A DNA stretch of 64,000 nt from Nematostella vectensis (lineage: Eukaryota; Cnidaria; Anthozoa; Actiniaria; Edwardsiidae): NCBI RefSeq assembly GCF_932526225.1, contig NC_064035.1:2293501-2357500 (forward strand), in the 5' to 3' direction. Below, in pieces: positions 26,501-37,337 of the stretch. A program made the translations under genes and the position numbers. The stretch's first letter is position 1. Every line of letters starts with the position of its first letter. The notes below the pieces were generated by a model. The model was not told where the DNA came from, searched no databases, and was given only the letters and a program-made list of their open reading frames with translations.

Positions 26501-27705
26501 ACCCCCCCCCCTGCACATTTAGCTCAATGTTACTATAGTAGACATTACCCCCCTGCACATATAGCTCAATGTTACTATAGTAGACATTACCCCCCCTGCA
26601 CGTATAGCTCAATGTTACTATAGTAGACATTACCCCCCCTGCACATATAGCTCAATGTTACTATAGTAGACATTACCCCCCTGCACATATAGCTCAATGT
26701 TACTATAGTAGACATTACCCCCCTGCACATATAGCTCAATGTTACTATAGTAGACATTACCCCCCTGCACATATAGCTCAATGTTACTATAGTAGACATT
26801 ACCCCCCCCCTGCACATATAGCTCAATGTTACTATAGTAGACATTACCCCCCCTGCACATATAGCTCAATGTTACTATAGTAGACATTACCCCCCTGCAC
26901 GTATAGCACAATGTTACTATAGTAGACATTACCCCCCTGCACGTATAGCTCAATGTTACTATAGTAGACATTACCCCCCCTGCACATATAGCTCAATGTT
27001 ACTATAGTAGACATTACCCCCCTGCACATATAGCTCAATGTTACTATAGTAGACATTACCCCCCTGCACATATAGCTCAATGTTACCTTAGTAGACATTA
27101 CCCCCTGCACATATAGCTCAATGTTACTATAGTAGACATTACCCCCCTGCACATATAGCTCAATGTTACTATAGTAGACATTACCCCCCCCCTGCACATA
27201 TAGCTCAATGTTACTATAGTAGACATTACCCCCCCTGCACATATAGCTCAATGTTACTATAGTAGACATTACCCCCCCTGCACATATAGCTCAATGTTAC
27301 TATAGTAGACATAACCCCCCCTGCACATATAGCTCAATGTTACTATAGTAGACATTACCCCCCTGCACGTATAGCTCAATGTTACTATAGTAGACATTAC
27401 CCCCCTGCACGTATAGCTCAATGTTACTATAGTAGACATTACCCCCCCTGCACATATAGCTCAATGTTACCTTAGTAGACATTACCCCCCTGCACATATA
27501 GCTCAATGTTACTATAGTAGACATTACCCCCCTGCACATATAGCTCAATGTTACTATAGTAGACATTACCCCCCCTGCACGTATAGCTCAATGTTACTAT
27601 AGTAGACATTACCCCCCCTGCACGTATAGCTCAATGTTACTATAGTAGACATTACCCCCCTGCACATATAGCTCAATGTTACGATAGTAGACATTACCGT
27701 ATTGC
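23575..27705. repeat. 41-46-bp minisatellite, about 97 copies
   Basis: The unit is CTGCACATATAGCTCAATGT, then TACTATAGTAGACATTA, then a C run of 5-13. The C run sets the unit length. ACGTATAG replaces ACATATAG in about a quarter of units. Other private variants (GATATTA, TGTAGTACAC, CCTTAGTAG) recur in blocks, which points to segmental duplication within the array. All open frames here (YYSNIELYVQGG and STIVTLSYMCRG) are frame artefacts of the repeat. Confidence 0.97.
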
Positions 27706-27977
27706 TCAATGTTACTAGAGGACATATCAATCAATCATCTTATTTGGCACCTTTTTTCATTTAGTTCTCAGGCGTTACTACAAATAAAGAAATATGAAAA
27801 ATAAATAAGAACTTAAATAAACATATTATGTTCGTATGAATAAAAGAAAGTGTTCCCGCCCCATTACCACCCTTTATGTTCGCTTATTTCGTGATGGTTA
27901 TAAGCTAACGAGGTACAATTAAACAACGGCTAGCAACTTGTTCATAGAATAGACATAATTTAACGAAAATTAATCAT
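27706..27977. other. Unique spacer between two minisatellites
   Basis: About 270 bp of AT-rich non-repetitive DNA between the 42-bp-type array and the 20-bp array. Nothing recognised. Confidence 0.5.
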
Positions 27978-28842
27978 CTAAGGACGTCCAAGGACATCTA
28001 AGGACGGCCAAGGACACCTAAGGACGGCCAGGTACACCTAAGGACGGCCAAGGACACCTATGGACGGCCAGGTACACCTAAGAACGGCCAAGAACACCTA
28101 AGGACGGTCAAGGACACCTAAGGACGGCCAGGTACACCTACGGACGGCCAAGGACACCCAATGATGCCCAAGGACATCTAAGGACGGCCAAGGACACCTA
28201 AGGACGGCCAGGTACACCTAAGAACGGCCAAGGACACCTAAGGACGGCCAGTTACATCTAAAGACGGCCAAGGACACCTAAGGACGGCAAGGTACACCTA
28301 AGGACAGTCAGGCACACCTAAGGACGGTCAAGTACACCTAAGGATGGCAAGGTACACCAAAGGACGGCAAGGTACACCTAAGGACGGCAAGGTACACCTA
28401 AGAACGGCTAGGTACACCTAAGGATGGCCAAGGACACCTAAGGACGGCCAAGGACACCTAAGGACGGCAAGGTACACCTAAGGACGGCCAAGGACACCTA
28501 AGGACGGCTAGGTACACCTAAGGACGGCTAGGTACACCTAAGGACGGTCAAGTACACCTAAGGACGGCAAGGTACACCTAAGGACGGCAAGGTACACCTA
28601 AGGACGGGAAGGTACACCTAAGGATGGCTAGGTGCACCTAAGGACAGTCAAGTACACCTAAGGACGGCCAAGGACACCTAAGGACGGCCAAGGACACCTA
28701 AGGACGGCTAGGTACACCTAAGGACGGCCAAGGACACCTAAGCACGGCTAGGTACACCTAAGGACGGCCAAGGACACCTAAGGACGGCTAGGTACACCTA
28801 AGGACGGCCAAGGACACCTAAGGACGGCTAGGTACACCTAAG
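27978..28842. repeat. 20-bp minisatellite (CTAAGGACGGC family), left block
   Basis: The unit is CTAAGGACGGCCAAGGACAC or CTAAGGACGGCTAGGTACAC, 20 bp. From about 28640 the two types alternate regularly, giving a 40-bp higher-order period. The same array resumes at 36269 and 37133, after insertions. Confidence 0.95.
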
Positions 28843-29018
28843 TGTTGTGACCTTATTGTGGTTCTACTATCAGAAAGCCATGAGTGAAGGCGGTACGTGT
28901 TTATTGTAGATCTGTGTGATTCAACTCTTTCCTAATCATACATGTGCTATATGCTAATTACAATATTTGTGATCATGTGATTAATATGACGTAATCATTA
29001 AGATATTAGATTACTACA
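28843..29018 (-). repeat. 3' LTR of the gypsy-type element
   Basis: 176 bp, a direct copy of 36093-36268 with only a few substitutions (for example GACCTTATTG against GTCCTTATCG). The high identity suggests a fairly recent insertion compared with the decay of the coding region. Confidence 0.92.
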
Positions 29019-29176
29019 TTCCTCCCTTTTCAGATACTTATATGTATATATAATTATAGAGAATCATTTCTATGTACAATCATAATCTGGAAATATTTTA
29101 AATCAATACATAACTGTAACAATAATGTGTCTCATTTTGATTGTTCTTTGTTCTTTCCATTTAGTTCATAATGATA

Positions 29177-29971
29177 TTACTTCGAATAATCTCGCAGTCT
29201 CCGGTCGAATATAGAAATGTGTTTCCGTCCTGATCGTCTTGGCTGTGTAGTCACTTCTGGCTGGTGTATTGGCTGGTGTATTTGCTCCTTGAAGCATGGT
29301 GGTATCTTTTTGATATCTCTACCTTCTTCCTCTCTTTCTTCCTGTATGTTCTGTGTCGCAGACTTCAGTTGTTTAACTCTTGATGCATCTTGACATATAA
29401 TCTTTCCATCTCCGATTCTTCTTGCCTTGACTTTTGATCCTTTGATTTCAGTGATGGTATAGATGTGCGGTTCATATGGTGTTTGGGCTTTTGTTTTCTT
29501 GCCCCGCTTGATCAGAATGGCTTGTCCTACTGCGAGCTTGTGTTTTGTTGCTCTGTGTCTTTTGTCGTGGTACATTTTTGTTTGTTCTTTGTACTTGCTG
29601 TCGTTGCGTCGTATTTCCCTATCCTGTGTCGGTTTGTCTGTTGGGAAGTGTTCCAATTTCGTTCTTACTTCTCTGTTCATCATCAATTCATAGGGTGTCT
29701 TCTTTGTAGCAGGGTGTGGTGTGTCTCTGTAGGCTGATAGCATGTCGTATGTCGCTTCGTGTACATCTATGTGTTCTTGGTTAGCAATAGTCGCTATCTT
29801 GTTTATAAGCTTGTTAAAGCCTTTGACTTGGCCTTGAGCTTTCGGGTGTCTTGGTGTGATTTTCTTATGTATGAATCCTTCTTCAGCTGCAAACTCTGTT
29901 AATTCTGTGGAATTGAACGGTGGTCCGTTGTCGGTTTGTACGACTTTTGGTACACCGTGTGTAGCAAACAT
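29177..29971 (-). pseudogene. Integrase C-terminal part of the gypsy-type element
   Basis: The frame contains HGVPKVVQTDNGPPFNS, with the second catalytic Asp of the DDE triad. Next comes HPKAQGQVKGFNKLIN, where Lys stands in the place normally held by the catalytic Glu. A basic C-terminal domain follows (about 264 codons to the stop at 29177). The zinc-binding N-terminus and the first catalytic Asp are absent; the preceding sequence jumps to RNase H with a stop near 30053. It cannot be a working integrase. Confidence 0.85.
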
Positions 29972-30052
29972 CTTCCTAAGTTTCTTCCGGGTTGGTTTAA
30001 GTGCTGTTGATGTGATAAACTCTTCTTCGGGTTGGTATCCTTCGTCAGTCTT

Positions 30053-30290
30053 CTAAAATAAACCGCCTCCTAGTCCAGTTGGGCTGCCGTCGCAGATAAT
30101 CAGCGTTTGCCGTTCAGGCTTGTAGGGAATCAGGACTGGTGCAGTAGTTATCGCTCTCTTCAGGTCTTCAAACGCCTTTTGCTGCTCGTCGTTCCATTCA
30201 AACCTTGCGTCTTTGTGTGTCAGTCTCCTCAGAGGTTCGCATCGACATGAGAAGTTGGTGATGTAGCGAGACAGGTATGCCATTTTTTGA
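30053..30290 (-). pseudogene. RNase H N-terminal fragment of the gypsy-type element
   Basis: The frame shows FEWNDEQQKAFEDLKRAI and the beginning of the RNase H core (ICDGSPTGLGGGLF), then a stop. The rest of RNase H is deleted between here and the integrase fragment. The frame continues upstream from the RT thumb/connection (LSRYITNF, LRRLTHKDA). Confidence 0.8.
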
Positions 30291-30917
30291 AGAAATGATA
30301 CGAGTTCCTCTTTAGACTGCGGTGGTGCGCATTCTCGTACTGCTTTTATCTTGTTTGGACTGGGTTTAAGACCCTCTGATGTGAAGAGATGTCCGTGGAA
30401 CTCGACTGTCTTGCCGAACTCGCATTTCTCTCTTCTCAGTGTTAAGTTGTGCGCTTCCAGTCGCTTTAATACTGCCTCGACGTTCTTGTTGTGGTCGTCT
30501 TTGTTTGTTCAGCACTCGCTGGAGTCCTGAGAGAATACGGTTAATTTCCGCGTCGAATAGGTATTGGCTGTTAACGCCGCCGAACGCTAGCCGTCTGTAC
30601 CGATAGTTGCCTTCTGGGGTGGAGAATGTCATCAGCTTTCGCGATTCCTCGTCTAGTGCAAACTGGTGGTATCCGTGATTCATGTCTAGTTTGCTAAACA
30701 TTCGACAGTCCTTGAATGTTGCGATGAAGTCCTCGGTAATTGGTGCTTGGACTTGTCGTGTGCGCTGCATTGATTTGTTGAGCACTCGGAGATCCAGACT
30801 CACTCTGATGTCTCCTGGCTTCTTCGGTTTTGGTTGGGCCACTAATGGTGAACAACATGTTATCGATTCGTGTTCCGGGACAGGCTCCATGATGTCGTTA
30901 TCGACGAACTTTTTCAT
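30291..30917 (-). pseudogene. Reverse transcriptase of the gypsy-type element, active-site loop lost
   Basis: The frame has PLVAQPKPKKPGDIRVSLDL, MFSKLDMNHGYHQFALDEES (first catalytic Asp) and YRYRRLAFGGVNSQYLF. After LSGLQRVLN the frame shifts. The sequence resumes in another frame at the segment that normally follows the YxDD box (EKCEFGKTVEFHGHLF). The two catalytic aspartates are missing, so polymerase activity is lost. Confidence 0.85.
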
Positions 30918-31483
30918 CCTTTTCTTTAGTGGCTCTATCAGGTGATGGAACTCGCCTCGGTTCCTGGATGATAGGCTGTGCGTCGTCTTGCATGGGTAGG
31001 TGGATTTCGATATCTTTCCCGTCTCGTCGTGCTTTTCCGATCTCCGAAAAGAGCTGTGTGTGATTGTTGACTATTTGATCCAGCTGCCCGTTTCCGGTCT
31101 GTACCTTGTGTATGTGTTTGTTGGGTTGCTTCAGGCGTCCGGTTGCATCGAATTTCACCATCCCAAGTTCTTCAAGTGTCTCTCTGCCTAGTAGTGGTAG
31201 CGAGTCGATGGTTCCGCCGATAATCGCGATCCTTGCTACGGTACTTCGGGTCTCATTGGCTATGGTCACGTTGATTTCACCGATTACGGGAAGGTCCTCT
31301 GTAAGCGTTTTGAGTTTCAGCGTTGTTTTCATTAGCTGCACTTCCGGTTGGGCGTTTTGAAGTGTTTTTAGATGTTGTTCGTCCATGACGTTCGCATCGG
31401 CTCCGGTGTCCGGTTCGATGGTTGTTTTGACTCCGTTTATCCAGATCCTGCATTTGTTTGCTTTCGTCGAGGATGGAACTGTG
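30918..31483 (-). pseudogene. Retroviral-type aspartic protease region of the gypsy-type element
   Basis: The frame contains WINGVKTTIEPDTGADANVM, with DTGA as the catalytic motif of retropepsins. Further on are ETRSTVARIAIIGG and LPLLGRETLEELGM, the usual flap and C-terminal Gly-Arg-Asp-like segment. The upstream side is cut by the hAT insertion at 31484-31488. Confidence 0.85.
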
Positions 31484-31488
31484 CTTGT

Positions 31489-34400
31489 CAGGGGTGGATC
31501 CAGGTTTTTGAGTGAGTAGTTTCCACCGAAACACCAACAATAGGGGTGTTTGGGGGCATGCTCCCCCAAGAAAATTTGAAATTTCAAGCTCTATAAATGC
31601 CATTTTCTGCATTTTCAGAAAAGTTAATTACCCCAAAAAGAACAAAAAAACATGCTATCATAAAGGCAAAAAAAGTTTTATTTTGTTGAAGGTGGTACAT
31701 GGAACACCTTGCTCTACAAAAAGTTTCTGGTATCCAAACCGGTGCCACTGGTCTATGTCCAATATAGCTGCCTACTAACTGTCTTTGAGCAGGAGAAGGA
31801 AAAATGGTACTTATAGATGGCAAGCCTGTGGTTGGTCCTTGGTCCAGGAGTTTTCAAGATAATAAGAAAAAAAAAATCCAATATTAATATCATATGTCAT
31901 ATACAAAAGATATGTACAAATTATAGACAATATAATTTGAATGAAAACTCCCCTTTTTCATCCTTGGGGACTGCAGTAACTGGAGCTCTGGAGAAAAATA
32001 CAACATTAATATCAAGTCATAAAAATGAGAAGTACTAAATGATTATAAAATATATATATAATTTGAAAAATACTCCCCTTTTTTATCATCTGAAACTGCA
32101 GCTTCTGGAGCACAGGGAAATGTTTGTAAACCATTTGAGCTTTACATGAAATCCCAGTGTCAATAGAAAAATTGAAATAATCACTATATAAAAAAAACAT
32201 CTAGAAATGACTTTTTAAGAAAGTTATACAGGCACCAGTTTGAGTTTCTGTAGCTGTTATCCATCAGTTTAAGGGTAAGACCCAGATGGAACATAACTCA
32301 CAAGCCCTCTAGAAACAGATGGTGCAAAAATTTAAGTTAATATGTTTGCCATTCTCATTCTCCTAGGGTGCAATTGAGCAAATAAATCTATTATTCTGTC
32401 CAGGTCTAAATCCATGTCTTTGTGGGTATACATTAGTGCCAGCCCATTCAATTTGTCCTCAGTCATTGTGCTTCTTAAATAGGTTTTAAGATTTCGAAGG
32501 GATGAAATGGATCTCTCACAAGAAGCAGATGAAATTGGAAGTGTGATCAGGATCTTTAAAATGAAATAAATATTGACATATGCATCTGTCAATATCCTCC
32601 AGTGTAGCCTAAGAGTGTCTGGAATCACTTCTCCTCTGTTATCCCTCCCCTTTCATAATCTCTCCCATAATAAAAGCTCTGCCTGTAAACCTATATAATT
32701 TGGCATGTCCTGTCTGTAATAGTTACAAAATTCTAAAACATTAGGCTTCCAGTCATCAGTAGCAATCAAAACAGAGGGTATGATCGAAATACCTTTGTAG
32801 CAGATAAATACATCATCCTTGAATCTAGAATCGAGCTGCTCGAGTTCATGGTCTAGGAAAACTCTGGTCAGATTTATTTTGTTAATAGTCTTCAGGATTT
32901 GAAGCAGGAGCATTGGGTCTATGTGTCTGTCTCTGAGCTACCCTTGGCATATCTGGTTGTACATCTACTTGTCTTGCGATAGTCACTGCATCCTGGTACA
33001 GTTCATGGTGTGTGGCATCAATGTCATTGCTCATTTCTGTGAGAACTGATATCAGAAGAGCAAGTTCTTCTTTAGCTTTCAGGATATCCATAGCTTTACT
33101 TTGCAGCTTCACTGTAAGTCGCTTAGTTAGTGCCAAAATATGTCTGACAATAACAATAGCAACAATAAAGGAAAAGTTGATAGCATTAAGTAATGATTGG
33201 GCATCTTGTCTGCTGGTAGGATTCCAGTTGGTATTTTCATGCTTGTGTCTGTTCATTGAGATATCTTCTAGTGTAGCTGTGACTGGATGGGAAGCTCAAC
33301 TATTCGGTCCATAGCATCTATCCTTTCAATCCATCGGGTGCGGCATACATTAATTAAAGCAGTGTGGTTTTTTTTTTGTTTTTGTTTTTTTGCAAAAGTT
33401 CTATGATCTTGAATTCTAAATGTTCTTGTCGCTTGGGAGAGTTGTCAAAAAATTAAAAAAGCTTTCGCACAACATCCATCATGTTTCTGACATTTGGTAT
33501 TTGGCAGGTATTGGCAATACACAAATTCAGCTGGTGATTCATGCAATGGACAAAAATTGCCTTCTCATGTTCTGCTCTGATTAACGAGGAGGCTCCATTA
33601 AGTCGTCCAGCCATATTGCCAGCGCCATCATAACATTGGCCACGACAGTCTTCCATCATCAACCCTAAGGGTACTACAGCTGCAGTTATAAAGTCTTTGA
33701 TGGCCTCTCCTGTTGTTCCCTCCTTACAAATATAAAATCCAATAAATTCTTCTCTGAAGTTTTTGGTTGAGTCGAGAAATCTAATCACAACAGAAAGATT
33801 TTCTTTGTTTGCTATATCAGCCGCTTCATCTGCCATTACAGAAAAATATTTACTATCCCTCATTTCTTGAGATAAATTATTTAAAATATGAGCACCAACA
33901 GTTGATATCATTTGATTCTGGGTGGTCTTTGAAATGTATGTGGCATTTCTTGGTGCATTTTATAGGTGCTGCTCCAGTATTTGGTCACCACTATCTACCC
34001 GGAATTCAAGCAGTGCCTGGAAAGTACCAGCTAGGGCAGCATTAGTGGGGTCACTATCCCTCAAGCCCCTGAGTGGGATATTGTTTTTCCCACAGAAAAT
34101 AATTGTTTTAAAAAGGGACCTAAGGATCTCACGGTTTCTAGCAATTTGCTGTTGAACGATGTTATTTAACTGCAGATTTATCGGGACAGCGTCTGTTCGC
34201 ATCATTTTCTTAAATTCTTCTATAGCAATCATAGAAAATTTGTGAATTTCACAATTTCATTGCGCGTGTTTTGTAAAGCGCGAAGCGGCCGAAGTCCAAT
34301 TTGTAAGAGGAGACTTCAATAATTTGTCTAACTTACTAGCGTTTCGCCCACACTGGACTCCGAAACAAACACAAGCTAAGCAAAACACTCCATTGTAATA

Positions 34401-35234
34401 TTTAGAGTAGGCTAGCCATGGATATTTCTTTAGCCAGTTTAAAACAAACTTGCGAGATTTTCCATTCTCTATTGACACTGGGAAATCGAAAAGCTCACCT
34501 GGTTTCCATACATTTTCGATGAATTTCAACTTGTCCTGAGGCGAATAGCTGGCGATCTTGTCGAAGACTAAGCCAATGTCGTAGGGAGAACAATCCTCCT
34601 TCCGACAGACAGGAGCACGAGCCATAAAGAGTAAAAACTAGTGCAATTTGTTAACTAATTCCTTCGTAAACTCCGATGCAAGTACTGAGACTCTAGTGAA
34701 GGCAAACGAAAGAAGACCGTTGGGGGAGGTACAGACCGTTTTATACTTTTGTCGATAGTTTCCGCGGTGGTTTCCAAGTGAGTTAGCCAATCAAAAATGG
34801 TTTTGAGTGAGTTCCAACACAATGAAAAAATTTCCAGCCAATCGCGCGAGGTTTTGAGTGTGTTCCTCCAGGGCTAACTATAATAACACCTCACCCACCC
34901 CCTCGCTTGCAAATTGGTGACAATATTTTCCGATCTTATCCGACGGATTTCCGAAGGTTCCCGAAAAGTAATCGAAGCTCAAATCCAAAGCTCGTGATCC
35001 AGGGCGCTCCGTGAAGTCGCATAAGAATAATAAAGACGATAAGGCATCTTTTTACGTGTTTAATTTAATTAAAAACCAAAAATACAGGAGATTGAATGAT
35101 TTCCACAGACAAGCCAATAGTTTCTAGGGATATCGGAGTATTTTTTAAAAAGCCATTTAAGTTCAAAATAACTTGGTCTGAAAAACTTTGAGTGTGTTCC
35201 GGAACTCACGTAAACTACCCTGGATCCACCCCTG
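31489..35234 (-). mobile_element. hAT-superfamily DNA transposon nested in the gypsy-type element
   Basis: The ends are perfect 16-bp inverted repeats, CAGGGGTGGATCCAGG. They are flanked by the 5-bp direct repeat CTTGT (31484-31488 and 35235-35239). hAT elements usually give 8-bp duplications, so 5 bp is a deviation. Length 3746 bp. On the minus strand it carries transposase pieces in the correct order: TTF-type zinc finger, DUF4371-like core, hAT dimerisation domain. It interrupts gag-protease of the host element. Confidence 0.9.
32332..34625 (-). pseudogene. hAT transposase relic (ZMYM/DUF4371 type)
   Basis: The likely start is the ATG at 34625 (MARAPVCRKEDC). Residues in 34625-34257 include KKYPWLAYSKYYNGVFCLAC, a TTF-type zinc finger. 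34232-33960 holds KTIIFCGKNNIPLRGLRDSD, and 33911-33453 holds MADEAADIANKENLSVVIRF, CRGQCYDGAGNMAGRLNG and HCMNHQLNLCIANTC; these are the DUF4371/RNase H-like core. 32628-32332 holds LPISSASCERSISSLRNLKT, the hAT C-terminal dimerisation domain. Stops and frameshifts break the frame at about 34250, 33450, 33300, 32880 and 32640. A T-rich expansion lies at 33368-33392. It is inactive as it stands. Confidence 0.87.
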
Positions 35235-36044
35235 CTTGTCTTGCGGATATTTACATGTTTGAGTATCCGGTTGATATCTTCGTCGCTCTCTGTTTCGCTT
35301 GATTCGGTGTCGCTTTCTCGCTCCACGTGTCGAATTTTTCGGCGTCCTTTTCTTTGGTTCTGCTTCCGAAGTTCCTTGATTGATGTTACCCGCGTTGGTC
35401 TTGCCATTCTGAGGTTGTTTCGTCTTTTGTTTTTGCGCCGCTCCTACACATTCGAGCTTAGTGATTTCTTTTCCCGCATTTGTGGCATTCTGCTCCATAG
35501 GCTCTGCAATTGCCTGTGCTGTGTTTTGCTCCGCATCGGTCGCATTCTTTGTGGTGTTGGTCGCGCGTGTGTCGCTTTGTGATTTATTTTACCCTTTGAG
35601 ATTCCGAATCCTCCTTAAGCTTCCTTTCGATGGCTGCCGCTTGCGCGCTTGATTCTTCATCTATCGCTGCTTCGTCTAGTATCTGTGACAGAGTTAAGTT
35701 CTTTCTTATAGTCTTGAGTCGTAGTTGAGCGCTTTTCATAGTCTTGATTAAATGATCTCGAATCACCTCGTTCTCATCTGTGAATTCGCATTTCTGCGCT
35801 ACTTCGCGGATCCTCCCGTAGATTATCAGGCCGTCTTTCTTTGTTTCTGGTTCTGTTATTCCAAAGAAGCGAAACTGTCTTTCGATGTCCTTCTTCCACT
35901 TACCCAACGGATTGCCGTGTCATTGGTGTCGGTGTTGATGTGGAAGGGTTTGATACTGAGTTGTCGGTTTACTACGGTGATGTTGTTCGGGTTGGTCGCC
36001 GCGCTACTTGCGCCCGAACTTGTATCTGCCGTGTCATTTGTCAT
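35235..36044 (-). pseudogene. Gag/nucleocapsid region of the gypsy-type element
   Basis: The likely start is the ATG at 36044. A frameshift near 35907 precedes the capsid-like part (35907-35584, with RQFRFFGITEPETKKDGL). A second frame over about 35550-35445 encodes two CCHC knuckles: CDRCGAKHSTGNC, and CHKCGKRNH followed by a TAA (35458-35460) before the last Cys. Acidic and basic linker residues follow until the hAT element. Gag packages element RNA. The stop inside the second knuckle and the frameshift mark it as inactive. Confidence 0.8.
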
Positions 36045-36092
36045 TCTTCTACTCTTCTGCTTTGCTGATAATTCCTATTCCTCGTCGCCAAA

Positions 36093-36268
36093 TGTTGTGT
36101 CCTTATCGTGGTTCTACTATCAGAAAGCCATGAGTGAAGACGGTACGTGTTTATTGTAGATCTGTGTGATTCAACTCGTTCCTAATCATACATGTGCTAT
36201 ATGCTAATTACAATATTTGTGATCATGTGATCAATATGACGTAATCATTAAGATATTAGATTACTACA
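36093..36268 (-). repeat. 5' LTR of the gypsy-type element
   Basis: 176-bp direct repeat partner of 28843-29018. It carries TG...CA ends in element orientation and is followed by the second copy of the CTAAG target duplication. Confidence 0.92.
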
Positions 36269-36653
36269 CTAAGGACGGCTAGGTACACCTAAGGACGGCC
36301 AAGGACACCTAAGTACGGCTAGGTACACCTAAGGACGGCCAAGGAAACCTAAGGACGGCTAGGTACACCTAAGGACGGCTAGGTACATCTAAAGACGGCC
36401 AGGGACACCTAAGGACGGCCAGGTACACCTAAGAACGGCCAAGGACACCTAAGTACGGCAAGGTACACCTAAGGACGGCTAGGTACACCTAACGACGGTT
36501 TGGTACACCTAACCATGGTTAGGTACACCTATGGACGGCCAAGTACACCTAAGGACGGCCAAGGACACTCAATGATGCCCAAGTACATCTTAGAACGGCC
36601 AAGGACATCTAAGGACGGCCAAGGGCACCTAAGGACGGCTAGGTACACCTAAC
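36269..36653. repeat. 20-bp minisatellite (CTAAGGACGGC family), middle block
   Basis: Continuation of the array at 27978-28842 on the far side of the LTR element, with the same unit and the same A/B subtypes. Some units are more diverged (AACGACGGTTTGG). Confidence 0.95.
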
Positions 36654-37133
36654 ACTTAAGAAATGTGGTGTACCCGTAGAAGATATGGTAACTGTATACT
36701 GCTCACTAATTCGATCTGTCACTGAATATGCCTCAGTCATTTTTTCAAATATTCCGTGTTACCTCTCTGAAGCCCTGGAAAAGATCCAGAGGAGAGCACT
36801 TAAGATAATTATGCCTGGTTGCCAATACCAGGATGCCCTGCGGCTGTCTGGTCTCCAGACACTAGAGGACCGTAGGCATCTTGCATGTGAGGCCTTTATG
36901 AAAAACTTGAATCGCCAGAATCCGCTTTAGCATATAGCAGATAGTAGAAGATCGAGAAAAACTAACTATTACTCGTTAAGACACCAGCAGACGCATAGAT
37001 TTAAGAAATATCACACTAAACGTTTTTCTGAATTTGTCACTGTTAAATATTCGTATTGTTTGAATTAGTAAATGTTGCGCTTAGCCTGTAATTCAGCTCT
37101 CACGCTGCTAAAGGTTAAATAAACATATCTATA
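36654..37133 (+). mobile_element. 5'-truncated LINE with reverse transcriptase C-terminus
   Basis: A plus-strand frame (to the TAG at 36928-36930) contains VYCSLIRSVTEYASVIFSNI, then ALEKIQRRALKIIMPG and LQTLEDRRHLACEAFMKNL. This is the C-terminal thumb-side segment of CR1/L2/RTE-like reverse transcriptases. About 200 bp of 3' non-coding sequence ends in AAATAAACATATCTAT. It sits inside the 20-bp minisatellite, which resumes at 37133. Confidence 0.8.
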
Positions 37134-37225
37134 GGACGGTTAGATACACCTAAGGACGGCCAAGGACACCTAAGGACAGCCAAGGACACCTAAGGCCTGG
37201 CCAAGTACACCTAAGGATGGCTCTC
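37133..37225. repeat. 20-bp minisatellite, right remnant
   Basis: Four to five degraded units (TAGGACGG..., AAGGACAGCC, AAGGCCTGGCC). The block ends about 110 bp upstream of the NHEJ1 start codon, so the NHEJ1 5' flank is made of satellite and transposon sequence. Confidence 0.85.
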
Positions 37226-37337
37226 TAAGGTTGCCGCCCTCTAAGGTTGCCGGGGTGCAGTTCACTTATATTGTACCTTGAACACACTTTACCGATCATA
37301 TGTGAAGTACCTACCTACCAAAGCAGCAGAGTTGCAG

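Larger units (their letters stand above)
28843..36268 (-). mobile_element. Ty3/gypsy-type LTR retrotransposon, defective, inserted in the 20-bp minisatellite
   Basis: Two direct 176-bp LTRs bound the element, and a 5-bp target duplication CTAAG flanks it (28838-28842 and 36269-36273). In element orientation the LTR starts TGTAGTAATC and ends CACAACA. A purine tract, AAAAGGGAGGAA, abuts the 3' LTR (29019-29030). A primer-binding candidate TTTGGCGACGAGG abuts the 5' LTR (36092 downward). The coding order on the minus strand is gag, protease, reverse transcriptase, RNase H, integrase, which is the gypsy order. The copy is dead: frameshift and stop in gag, a hAT insertion, loss of the RT active-site segment and a deletion between RNase H and integrase. 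Confidence 0.93.

Noticed and set aside
23528-27566. Many minus-strand frames with YYSNIELYVQGG and STIVTLSYMCRG
   Set aside because: They are readings of the 41-46-bp minisatellite, shifted between frames by the variable C run.
27978-28842. CRISPR-like regular repeats
   Set aside because: Units are directly adjacent with no unique spacers, and the DNA is animal. The same holds for all other arrays.
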